DNA of 5,999 bases from the NCBI GenBank assembly GCA_021781775.1, contig JAJXWE010000123.1, positions 1 to 5,999 on the forward strand, given 5' to 3'. The notes beneath the pieces are model-generated. The model ran no database searches and was not told the DNA's origin. It saw only the letters and a list, made by a program, of their open reading frames with translations. The translations under genes and the position numbers were made by a program. The stretch comes from Pseudomonadota bacterium (GTDB lineage: Bacteria; Pseudomonadota; Gammaproteobacteria; Steroidobacterales; Steroidobacteraceae). Below are positions 1 to 5,982 of this stretch, piece by piece; position 1 is the first letter of the stretch; every line of letters begins with the position of its first letter.

Positions 1-1
1 C

Positions 2-34
2 GAACCGCACCAGAACGAGCTCGGCTCACCTTGA
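2..34 (+). CDS. 3' end of an upstream gene, possibly an ExbD paralogue (partial)
   Basis: Only the last ten codons and a TGA stop (32-34) are present, reading EPHQNELGSP. This frame was chosen because its third codon positions are mostly G or C, as in the neighbouring genes; frame 1, which stays open to a TAG at 70-72, has A/T-rich third positions. ExbD proteins of the Xanthomonas type often end in a phrase such as 'GFxTEP' plus a short tail, and the next gene is itself an exbD, so a tandem exbD is plausible. This is inference from a very short peptide; the gene could be something else. Confidence 0.4.
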   Translation, partial: EPHQNELGSP

Positions 35-63
35 ACCTTCATTATCGAGCCCGTCAGGCGCTC

Positions 64-69
64 GAGGAG
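64..69 (+). promoter_or_regulatory. Ribosome-binding site of the exbD-like gene
   Basis: GAGGAG lies 10 nt before the ATG at 80. Two further in-frame ATGs at 86 and 92 are too far from it, so it favours the start at 80. Confidence 0.6.
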
Positions 70-79
70 TAGTCAGTTT

Positions 80-496
80 ATGGCCATGTCGATGGGATCC
101 AGCAAGGGGCCGATGGTCGAGATCAACACCACCCCGTTGATCGACGTGATGCTCGTGCTGCTGGTGACCCTGATCATTACGCTGCCGGTGATGACCCACT
201 CGGTGAAGATGGATCTGCCGCAGAATCAGCACCAGCCGCCGACCAAGCCGCCCGAGGTCATCAACCTCGCGATTGACTTCGACGGCACGATCACCTGGAA
301 CGGCACGGTGGTGCCGAACATGCAGGTGCTCGACGGGTACTTCGCCAGCGAATCGGTGAAGGACCCGCAGCCGGAGATTCACCTCAATCCCGATGGCATG
401 GCCAAGTACGGGATCGTGGCGAAGGTGCTGGCTGATGCCCAGCGCAATCGCCTGACGAAGATCGGCTTCGTCAACACATCCGAATTCGCTCAGTAA
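80..496 (+). CDS. exbD: ExbD/TolR-family biopolymer transport protein
   Basis: This is a 138-residue inner-membrane protein of the ExbD/TolR family. With ExbB it forms the proton-driven motor that energises TonB, and through it outer-membrane receptors. The sequence shows a short cytoplasmic N-terminus, the family hallmark NTTPLIDVMLVLL (residues 16-28), and a single membrane segment at about 22-37. Asp22 is the expected counterpart of the essential proton-carrying Asp25 of E. coli ExbD. A periplasmic domain follows, with the phrase PQPEIHLNPDG near residue 100 and a C-terminal KIGFVNTSEFAQ. Length is normal for the family. The upstream fragment may be another ExbD and the next gene encodes a secreted TPR protein, so this looks like the distal part of an exbB-exbD-exbD type cluster. 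TolR is the alternative, but no tol or pal genes are visible. The family call is firm; ExbD rather than TolR is likely. Confidence 0.93.
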   Translation: MAMSMGSSKGPMVEINTTPLIDVMLVLLVTLIITLPVMTHSVKMDLPQNQHQPPTKPPEVINLAIDFDGTITWNGTVVPNMQVLDGYFASESVKDPQPEIHLNPDGMAKYGIVAKVLADAQRNRLTKIGFVNTSEFAQ

Positions 497-528
497 AGTC
501 GGTACATCTACCCATGCGAGAACGTTTC

Positions 529-1782
529 ATGAAGGTCAAGGGCATAGTGGCGACAGCGGCGCTCGGCGCCGCGCTGGTGTGCGGCGTGAGCCTGCTCGGC
601 GTGCGGGCGGCGCTCGCGGCGCCGGCACCGGCGCTGAGCCGGGATGTCGCGCTGAAGCTGCAGGCAGCGCAGAACGACATCAAGAAGAACGACTTCGCGG
701 CGGGCATCGCCAAGCTCGACCAGGTGGCGGGCATGGCCGATGCGCGCAAGAGCCCGTATGCCATGCACGTGCTCGATCAGCTGTACGTGTTCGCCTACGA
801 GAAGACGAACAACTACCCCAAGCTCGCCCCGAAGCTCGAGGCGCTGATGAGCGACGCGTACGCGACGCCGGCGCAGACCAAGCAGTTCACGGTGGCGCTG
901 GCGCAGATCTACTACCAGCTGCACAACTACCCCAAGGCCGCGCAGTACGGCACCGAGGCGCTGCAGAGGGGCTATGCCTCCAACGCCGCGCAGATGGCGA
1001 CGCTGGTCGGGCAGGCCTACTACCTGCAGGGCAACTGGAAGCAGACCATCAGCTTCGAGCGCGGTCTGATCGATGCGGCGGTGAAGGCGGGCCAGAAGCC
1101 CTCCAAGCAGGCGCTGCAGCTGGTGCAGAGTTCCTGCATGAAGCTGCACGACAACACCTGCCTGCTGAATGCGCTCGAGCAGCTGGTGGTGTACTACCCG
1201 CAGCCGCAGTACTGGCAGTACCTGCTGTTCCAGACGTTCAAGAGCATCAAGAGCGATGCGAACCTGCTGGAAGCCTATCGCCTGGCCTTCGCGGTCGGGG
1301 TGATGCAGCAGCCGCACGAGTTCACCGACTACGCCGAGCTCGCCATCGAGGCCGGTTCGCCGGGTGAGGCCGAGCAGGTTCTGACCTCGGCGCTCGGGCA
1401 CAACGTGTTCACCGATCCGCACGCCAAGGCGAAGGCGCAGCGCATTCTGAGCGACGCGCAGAGCCGTGCTGCGAAGGACCAGCAGACCCTGGGCCACACC
1501 GCCGAACTCGCTGCCCAGCAGCCGACCGGTGACTCCGACATCCGGGTCGGACTGGCCTACTACGGCTACCAGAAGTATCCGCAGGCGATCCACGAGTTCA
1601 CCCTCGGCATCGCCAAGGGCGGCCTGAAGAACGAGGCCGAAGCGCACCTGCTGCTCGGCATCGCGCAGCTGAAATCGGGCAACAAGGCGGCGGCGCTCGA
1701 TGCGTTCAATGCCGTGAAGGGCGACCCGACGCTGCAGCGGCTGGCCGCGCTGTGGAGCCTCAAGGCGCGCTCGGGGGCCTGA
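529..1782 (+). CDS. Secreted TPR-repeat protein, putative TonB-system component
   Basis: The protein is 417 residues from the ATG at 529. That start is preferred because GAGAA (518-522) sits 6 nt upstream; an in-frame ATG at 514 would add five residues and has no visible ribosome-binding site. Residues 1-30 form a Sec-type signal peptide: Lys at 2 and 4, a hydrophobic core, and cleavage probably after ALA at 28-30. The mature part is helical and TPR-like. The clearest repeats are at about 123-149 (ALAQIYYQLHNYPKAAQYGT), 154-190 (VGQAYYLQGNWKQTI), 338-365 (VGLAYYGYQKYPQAIHEF) and 368-400 (LLLGIAQLKSGNKAAALDAF). Its only mature cysteines are Cys203 and Cys211. It starts 32 nt after exbD, so it is probably co-transcribed. 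Proteins annotated as TPR components of TonB systems occur at similar loci in other gammaproteobacteria, so a periplasmic scaffold for the TonB-ExbBD motor is a reasonable inference. No catalytic motif is seen, and the exact role is unknown. Confidence 0.8.
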   Translation: MKVKGIVATAALGAALVCGVSLLGVRAALAAPAPALSRDVALKLQAAQNDIKKNDFAAGIAKLDQVAGMADARKSPYAMHVLDQLYVFAYEKTNNYPKLAPKLEALMSDAYATPAQTKQFTVALAQIYYQLHNYPKAAQYGTEALQRGYASNAAQMATLVGQAYYLQGNWKQTISFERGLIDAAVKAGQKPSKQALQLVQSSCMKLHDNTCLLNALEQLVVYYPQPQYWQYLLFQTFKSIKSDANLLEAYRLAFAVGVMQQPHEFTDYAELAIEAGSPGEAEQVLTSALGHNVFTDPHAKAKAQRILSDAQSRAAKDQQTLGHTAELAAQQPTGDSDIRVGLAYYGYQKYPQAIHEFTLGIAKGGLKNEAEAHLLLGIAQLKSGNKAAALDAFNAVKGDPTLQRLAALWSLKARSGA

Positions 1783-1809
1783 GCACAACTCGGGCCGGGA
1801 TACGGATTC

Positions 1810-1815
1810 AGGAGA
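1810..1815 (+). promoter_or_regulatory. Ribosome-binding site of the peroxiredoxin gene
   Basis: AGGAGA lies 9 nt before the ATG at 1825, and a second purine run (AGGGAAA, 1818-1824) follows it. It supports the start at 1825. The 42-bp gap after the TPR gene shows no convincing promoter or terminator, so read-through from upstream is likely. Confidence 0.6.
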
Positions 1816-1824
1816 ACAGGGAAA

Positions 1825-2307
1825 ATGCAGATTCAAGTCGGACAGCGCATGCCCGCGGGCGTGCTGAAGACGATGAGTGCCGAAGGGCCGAAGGACGTGC
1901 GCACCGAGGAGCTCTTCAAGGGCAAGACGGTGGTGCTGTTCTCCGTGCCGGGGGCGTTCACGCCGACCTGCGATGCGAAGCACCTGCCGGGCTTCGTGCA
2001 GCTGGCCGACCCGCTGCGCGCCAAGGGCGTGGATCTGGTCGCCTGCATGGCGGTGAATGACGTGTTCGTGATGAACGCCTGGGGCAAGGCCTCCGGGGTG
2101 GCGGACAAGGTCATGATGCTCGCCGACGGCAACGGCGAGTACGCCAAGGCGCTCGGCCTGGAACTCGATGGCCGCGCCTTCGGCATGGGGCTGCGAGGTC
2201 AGCGCTTCGCGCTGGTGGTGAAGGACGGCGTGGTGCAGCACGCCAACGTGGAGGCGCCGGGGCAGTTCAAGGTCTCCGCCGCCGAGCACGTGCTGAGCCA
2301 GCTGTAA
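1825..2307 (+). CDS. Prx5-type peroxiredoxin (thiol-dependent peroxidase)
   Basis: This 160-residue cytoplasmic enzyme of the AhpC/TSA superfamily, Prx5 subfamily, reduces hydrogen peroxide and organic hydroperoxides with a reactive cysteine. The active-site phrase PGAFTPTC (42-49) gives peroxidatic Cys49 with Pro42 and Thr46. The conserved arginine is likely Arg127 in QRFALVVKDG. The family phrase VACMAVND (72-79) carries Cys74, which matches Cys72 of human PRDX5 by position. There is no cysteine near the C-terminus equivalent to the PRDX5 resolving Cys151, so it probably works as a 1-Cys or glutathione/glutaredoxin-dependent enzyme; no fused glutaredoxin domain is present. It has no signal peptide. 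Length is normal for stand-alone Prx5 proteins. It lies 42 bp after the TPR gene and just before a strong terminator, so it is likely the last gene of that unit. Subfamily call is strong; the reductant is inferred. Confidence 0.94.
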   Translation: MQIQVGQRMPAGVLKTMSAEGPKDVRTEELFKGKTVVLFSVPGAFTPTCDAKHLPGFVQLADPLRAKGVDLVACMAVNDVFVMNAWGKASGVADKVMMLADGNGEYAKALGLELDGRAFGMGLRGQRFALVVKDGVVQHANVEAPGQFKVSAAEHVLSQL

Positions 2308-2337
2308 GCGAAAGCCCACGCCGCGGGATCCGAATCA

Positions 2338-2369
2338 GGGGGTTCGCCCGGTGGGCGAACCCCCTTTTT
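2338..2369 (+). terminator. Rho-independent terminator after the peroxiredoxin gene
   Basis: A perfect 12-bp stem (GGGGGTTCGCCC at 2338-2349, GGGCGAACCCCC at 2353-2364) closes a 3-nt loop (GGT) and is followed at once by five T residues (2365-2369). It starts 30 bp after the peroxiredoxin stop codon. The opposite strand has no T tract after the stem, so it acts on the + strand only. It separates the exbD/TPR/peroxiredoxin unit from the ABC importer unit. Confidence 0.93.
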
Positions 2370-2411
2370 CATGGGCCGGACCCGGGTGCCTCTCGGCGCG
2401 GGGCACTGCGC

Positions 2412-2423
2412 TACACTGCCTCG
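2412..2423 (+). promoter_or_regulatory. Probable -10 box of a leaderless promoter for the ABC importer operon
   Basis: TACACT (2412-2417) is a good sigma-70 -10 hexamer and stands out in very GC-rich DNA. It is followed by exactly 6 nt and then the ATG at 2424. The usual -10 to +1 distance puts the transcription start on the A of the ATG, and no Shine-Dalgarno sequence lies upstream, so the mRNA would be leaderless. No good -35 box is visible at 16-19 nt upstream (around 2387-2395 the sequence is TGCCTCTCG). This is inferred from spacing alone. Confidence 0.55.
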
Positions 2424-3353
2424 ATGTTCGGCTACACGCTCCGGCGCCTGGTCGGGATCGCTCCGGTCCTGTTGATCCTGCTCACCGTGTCGTTCTTCGT
2501 TGTCCGTCTCGCGCCGGGCGGACCGTTCGCCTCGGCGCGCGCGCTGCCGGCGCGCACCCGTGCCGAGCTCGAGCGGCTCTACGGACTCGATCGGCCGCTC
2601 GGGGTGCAGTATCTCGACTACCTCGATGCGTTGGCGCACGGCAACCTCGGTCCCTCCTACAGCATGCGCGACGACACGGTCGCGGAGCTGATCGGTGCCG
2701 GGCTGCCGGTGAGCGCGACACTCGGCGTCGCGGCGCTGCTGCTCGGCGTCGCGTTCGGCGTGGCGTTCGGGGTCGGTGCCGCGCTGCATCCGGGTGCGGT
2801 GCTGGATCGGTTGCTCAAGCTCTTTGCGGCGCTCACCCTGGCGCTGCCGTCGTTCGTGACGGGCCCGCTGCTCGCACTCGCCTTCGGCCTGTGGCTGCAC
2901 TGGCTGCCGGTCGCCGGCTGGCAGCCGGATGCGCCACGCTTCCTGGTCCTGCCCGCCGTGACGCTCGCTCTGCCGCTCGCGGCGAGCGTGGCGCGGCTGA
3001 TGCGTGCGAGCCTGCTCGAGGTGCTGCAGGCGAGCTACGTGCGCACCGCGCGCGCACGCGGACTCGGCCGAGCGCGCGTGTTGTGGCACCACGCGCTGCG
3101 CCCGGCACTGGTGCCCGTGGTGAGTTACCTTGGGCCGGCGGCCACCTACCTGGTGACCGGCTCGCTCGTGGTCGAGACGGTATTCGAGCTGCCGGGCACC
3201 GGGCGGTACCTGGTGCAGGGGGCGATCGACCGGGATTACACCCTGGTGATGGGCATGGTGTTGGTGTACGGGCTGCTGACGCTGCTCGCCAATCTCGCGG
3301 CAGACCTGGTGCATGCCTGGCTCGATCCCCGGGTGCGCCATGAGTCGCCCTGA
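2424..3353 (+). CDS. oppB: Oligopeptide-type ABC importer permease, OppB-like
   Basis: This 309-residue inner-membrane subunit belongs to the peptide/nickel importer family and would form half of the translocation channel. An N-terminal membrane helix (about 9-28) is followed by LAPGGPF at 29-35, as in OppB. Further hydrophobic segments lie at about 95-120, 130-155, 172-190, 232-255 and 275-298. The cytoplasmic EAA-type loop that contacts the ATPase is at about 203-231 (YVRTARARGLGRARVLW from residue 205), followed by the OppB phrases VTGSLVVETVFELPGTGRY and GAIDRDYTLVMG. These match E. coli OppB better than DppB as I recall the sequences, and the length (306 in E. coli) agrees. The ATG at 2424 is the first codon after a -10-like box and gives a normal OppB N-terminus. 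It overlaps the next gene by 14 bp. Family is firm; the true substrate is not, since no binding protein is visible. Confidence 0.93.
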   Translation: MFGYTLRRLVGIAPVLLILLTVSFFVVRLAPGGPFASARALPARTRAELERLYGLDRPLGVQYLDYLDALAHGNLGPSYSMRDDTVAELIGAGLPVSATLGVAALLLGVAFGVAFGVGAALHPGAVLDRLLKLFAALTLALPSFVTGPLLALAFGLWLHWLPVAGWQPDAPRFLVLPAVTLALPLAASVARLMRASLLEVLQASYVRTARARGLGRARVLWHHALRPALVPVVSYLGPAATYLVTGSLVVETVFELPGTGRYLVQGAIDRDYTLVMGMVLVYGLLTLLANLAADLVHAWLDPRVRHESP

Positions 3354-4170
3354 GCGGCGCGGGCGCGGCGGGCTGCGCGGCGCGGCGCTGCTGCTCGGGG
3401 TGCTCGTGCTCCTCTCGCTGTTCGGACCCCGGGCCAGCCCGTACTCCTACAGCGCGCTCGACTGGCGTCACCTCGCCGTGCCGCCGGGATTCGCCGGGGA
3501 GCACTGGCTCGGTACCGACTCGCTCGGCCGCGACCTGTACGTGCGCACCCTTTACGGGCTGCGCCTTTCGCTCCTGATCGGCGTGCTCGCCAGCGGCGTG
3601 AGCGTGCTCATCGGTGTCGCCTGGGGCGCGGCGGCCGGTTGGGTCGGCGGGCGGCTCGATGCCTGGATGATGCGCGTGGTCGATGTGCTCTACGCGTTGC
3701 CGTATCTGTTCATCGTGCTGATCCTTGCGGCGCTGTTCGGCCGCGGGAACCTCGCGGTGCTGCTCGTCGGCATCGGGGCGGTCGGCTGGCTGACGCTCGC
3801 GCGCGTGGTGCGCGCGCAGACACTCTCGCTGAAGCGGCGCGAGTTCATCGAGGCGGCGCGCGCCACCGGACTCAGCGGCGCGCAGGTGCTCTGGCGCCAC
3901 GTGCTGCCGAACCTCGCGGGCACGGTGGTCGTGTACGCGACGCTGCTGGTACCGCAGATGATCGTCTACGAGAGCTTCCTCAGCTTCCTCGGCCTCGGCG
4001 TCGAGCCGCCGCGCGCGAGCCTCGGCAGCCTGATCAACGCCGGGGCGCGCCAGATGCTCTCGGCCCCGTGGCTGCTGCTCGTGCCGGCGACGGTGCTGGT
4101 CCTGCTGCTGCTCGCCTTCAACCTGCTCGGTGATGGATTGCGTGATGTCCTCGACCCCACCGGCCGATGA
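3340..4170 (+). CDS. oppC: Oligopeptide-type ABC importer permease, OppC-like
   Basis: This 276-residue membrane subunit would be the second half of the channel, paired with the OppB-like protein. After an Arg/Gly-rich N-terminus and one membrane helix (about 14-27) it has the OppC hallmark GTDSLGRD at 58-65. Membrane segments follow at about 73-100, 112-130 and 134-150. The EAA loop is EFIEAARATGLSGAQVLW, starting at residue 168, and then come LLVPQMIVYESFLSFLGLG and the C-terminal NLLGDGLRDVLDP, all typical of OppC. The ATG at 3340 overlaps the upstream gene by 14 bp; an in-frame ATG at 3313 would overlap it by 41 bp and is less likely. The N-terminus is about 25 residues shorter than E. 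coli OppC, which has a longer cytoplasmic lead. It overlaps the ATPase gene by 26 bp, so the three genes are probably translationally coupled. Confidence 0.93.
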   Translation: MSRPERRGRGGLRGAALLLGVLVLLSLFGPRASPYSYSALDWRHLAVPPGFAGEHWLGTDSLGRDLYVRTLYGLRLSLLIGVLASGVSVLIGVAWGAAAGWVGGRLDAWMMRVVDVLYALPYLFIVLILAALFGRGNLAVLLVGIGAVGWLTLARVVRAQTLSLKRREFIEAARATGLSGAQVLWRHVLPNLAGTVVVYATLLVPQMIVYESFLSFLGLGVEPPRASLGSLINAGARQMLSAPWLLLVPATVLVLLLLAFNLLGDGLRDVLDPTGR

Positions 4171-5980
4171 GGGCGTGAGCGCGCGCGAGGCGCTGCTCAG
4201 CATCGAGGCGCTGCGGGTGCGCTTCCCCGGCACGACCGTCCCGGCGCTCGAGGACGTGACGCTCTCGGTGGGCCGCGGAGAGTGCCTGGGCGTGGTGGGG
4301 GAGTCCGGCGCCGGCAAGAGTCTGACCTTCCTCGCCGCCCTCGGCCTGCTGAGCGCTGGCGCCGAGGTGAGCGGACGGGCGCGGCTCGCAGCGACCGACC
4401 TGCTCGGACTCCCCGAGCATGCGCTCGACCGCATCCGCGGACGACGGGTGGGGCTGGTCTTCCAGGATCCGATGACCGCGCTCACCCCGCACCTGACCGT
4501 CGGCGCACAGGTGGCCGAGGCGCTCCGCCGGCACCTCGGCCTCGGCGCGCGCGCTGCCCGCACGCGCGTGCGCGAGCTGTTCGAGCGGGTCCGACTCGGC
4601 GATGGCGCGCGGCGCATGCGCCAGTATCCGCACGAGCTGTCCGGGGGCATGCGCCAGCGCGTCATGATGGCCATTGCGCTCGCCTGCGACGCGGAGCGGC
4701 TGGTCGCCGATGAGCCCACCACGGCGCTCGATGTGACACTGCAGGCGCAACTGCTGGCGCTGCTCGCCCAGATCAAGCGCGAGCAGCACATGGCGCTGGT
4801 GCTGATCACCCACGATTTCGGTGCCGTGGCGGGGCTCGCCGACCGGATCGCGGTGATGCGCGCCGGACGCGTGATCGAGTCGGGCACGGCGGGGCAGGTG
4901 TTCCGCGCGCCGCGCGAGGACTACACGCGCGAGCTGCTGCAAGCGGCGGGCGAGCTGGCCGGCGGCCCCGCCGCGCCGAGCCATCCGGCCGGACCGCCGG
5001 TGCTCGCGCTGAGCGATGTCGAGGTGCGCTTCGCGCACGGCACGGGCCTGCTGCGCCGGCGCCTGTTCACGGCGCTTGAGTCGGTTTCGCTCGCGCTCGC
5101 CGGCGGGCAGGCGCTCGGGATCGTCGGGGAGTCCGGCTGCGGCAAATCGACTCTGACCCGTGCGGCGCTGCGTCTCGTGCGCACCCGCGGCGGGCGGGTG
5201 GCGTGGCTGGGGCGGGACGTGAGCGCGCTCGCGCCGCGGCACCTGCGACACCTGCGGCGCGAGCTGCAGCTGGTCTTCCAGGATCCCCTCGCCAGTCTCG
5301 ATCCGCATCTGACGGTCGAGCAGCTGGTGGGTGAGCCGCTCGAGATCCACCGGCCCGGGCTCGCATCGGCCGAGCGGCTGGCGCGCATCGGCGCAATGCT
5401 CGAGCGCGTCGGACTCGAGCCGGCACTGTACGGGCGGCGGCCGCACGAGCTGTCCGGCGGGCAGTGCCAGCGTGTCGGCATCGCCCGGGCCATGATCCTC
5501 GCTCCGCGCCTGCTGGTGTGCGATGAGCCGCTGAGCGCCCTCGACATGCGCGCGCAGCGCCAGATCCGTCTGCTCCTGGAGGGCCTCAGGGCCGAGCAGG
5601 GCATGGGCCTGCTGTTCGTGAGCCACGACCTCGCGCTGGTGCGCCGCCTGTGCGAGCGCGCCCTGGTGCTGTATCTGGGGCGGATGGTCGAACTCGGTCC
5701 GACCGCGGCGCTGTTCGAGCGGCCGCTGCATCCCTACACGCGCGAGCTGATCGAGGCGATCGCGCTCGCCGATCCGGCGCTGCAGCCGGCCCGGCTCGCG
5801 AAGGTTGCCCTCGGCGAGCCGCCGGCGCCGCTCGAGCGCCCCGGGGGCTGCGCCTTTCGCGCGCGCTGCCCACACGCCACGGCGCTGTGCGCCGAGCGCC
5901 GCCCGCCGTGGGTGAGCGCCGGGGAGGGGCGTTGGGTGGCCTGTCACCACTTCGGCCGCTGGGCCGATGGTATGCTCTGA
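4145..5980 (+). CDS. Fused double ATPase of the peptide ABC importer (OppD-OppF fusion)
   Basis: The 611-residue cytoplasmic protein carries two complete ABC ATPase domains and would power the two adjacent permeases. Domain 1 has Walker A GESGAGKS (52-59), Q-loop Gln107 in VFQDP, signature LSGGM (165-169), Walker B ending Asp189-Glu190, and His223. Domain 2 has GESGCGKS (328-335), Gln379, LSGGQ (436-440), Asp460-Glu461 and His494, so both sites look competent. The HPY phrase typical of oligopeptide ATPases is at 529-531, and the final domain has Cys569, Cys575, Cys582 and Cys600, the cysteine pattern that family members use or are proposed to use for metal/Fe-S binding. Domain 1 has only a vestige (DYTRELL, 259-265) before a Pro/Gly linker (about 269-285). 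The start at 4145 is preferred: GATGGA (4132-4137) is 7 nt upstream; GTG 4130 and ATG 4133 are alternatives. Fused ATPases of this length are known in peptide importers (YejF is a relative). Confidence 0.93.
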   Translation: MSSTPPADEGVSAREALLSIEALRVRFPGTTVPALEDVTLSVGRGECLGVVGESGAGKSLTFLAALGLLSAGAEVSGRARLAATDLLGLPEHALDRIRGRRVGLVFQDPMTALTPHLTVGAQVAEALRRHLGLGARAARTRVRELFERVRLGDGARRMRQYPHELSGGMRQRVMMAIALACDAERLVADEPTTALDVTLQAQLLALLAQIKREQHMALVLITHDFGAVAGLADRIAVMRAGRVIESGTAGQVFRAPREDYTRELLQAAGELAGGPAAPSHPAGPPVLALSDVEVRFAHGTGLLRRRLFTALESVSLALAGGQALGIVGESGCGKSTLTRAALRLVRTRGGRVAWLGRDVSALAPRHLRHLRRELQLVFQDPLASLDPHLTVEQLVGEPLEIHRPGLASAERLARIGAMLERVGLEPALYGRRPHELSGGQCQRVGIARAMILAPRLLVCDEPLSALDMRAQRQIRLLLEGLRAEQGMGLLFVSHDLALVRRLCERALVLYLGRMVELGPTAALFERPLHPYTRELIEAIALADPALQPARLAKVALGEPPAPLERPGGCAFRARCPHATALCAERRPPWVSAGEGRWVACHHFGRWADGML

Positions 5981-5982
5981 TC
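5968..5982 (+). promoter_or_regulatory. Probable extended -10 promoter for the next gene
   Basis: TGG-TATGCT (5968-5976) is an extended -10 element overlapping the last codons of the ATPase gene. Exactly 6 nt separate the hexamer from the ATG at 5983, so transcription would start on that ATG, as proposed for the importer operon. No convincing -35 box is seen near 5947-5954. Inferred from motif and spacing. Confidence 0.45.

Noticed and set aside
574..588. Possible lipoprotein cleavage site at Cys18 of the TPR protein
   Set aside because: The residue before the cysteine is Val, not Gly/Ala/Ser, so it does not fit a lipobox; an ALA cleavage site further on fits better.
1783..1824. Possible separate promoter for the peroxiredoxin gene
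   Set aside because: TACGGAT at 1801-1807 is only weakly -10-like and no -35 partner is visible; not strong enough to report as a feature.
508..2319. Minus-strand open frame of about 600 codons opposite the TPR and peroxiredoxin genes
   Set aside because: Its translation is rich in Arg, His, Leu and Gln with no recognisable family. It spans two well-supported + strand genes and the gap between them, as expected from G/C-rich third positions.
2351..3343. Plus-strand open frame of 330 codons overlapping the OppB-like gene in another frame
   Set aside because: It starts inside the terminator hairpin and its translation is Arg/Ala-rich. The OppB frame has clear family motifs.
2833..4887. Minus-strand open frame of about 680 codons opposite the permeases and ATPase
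   Set aside because: It crosses three + strand genes with strong family matches; its translation is Ser/Arg/Ala-rich without domains.
4118..5950. Minus-strand open frame of about 610 codons opposite the fused ATPase
   Set aside because: It mirrors a gene with all ABC ATPase motifs, and its own translation is low-complexity Arg/Ala/Gln-rich. It is a compositional shadow.
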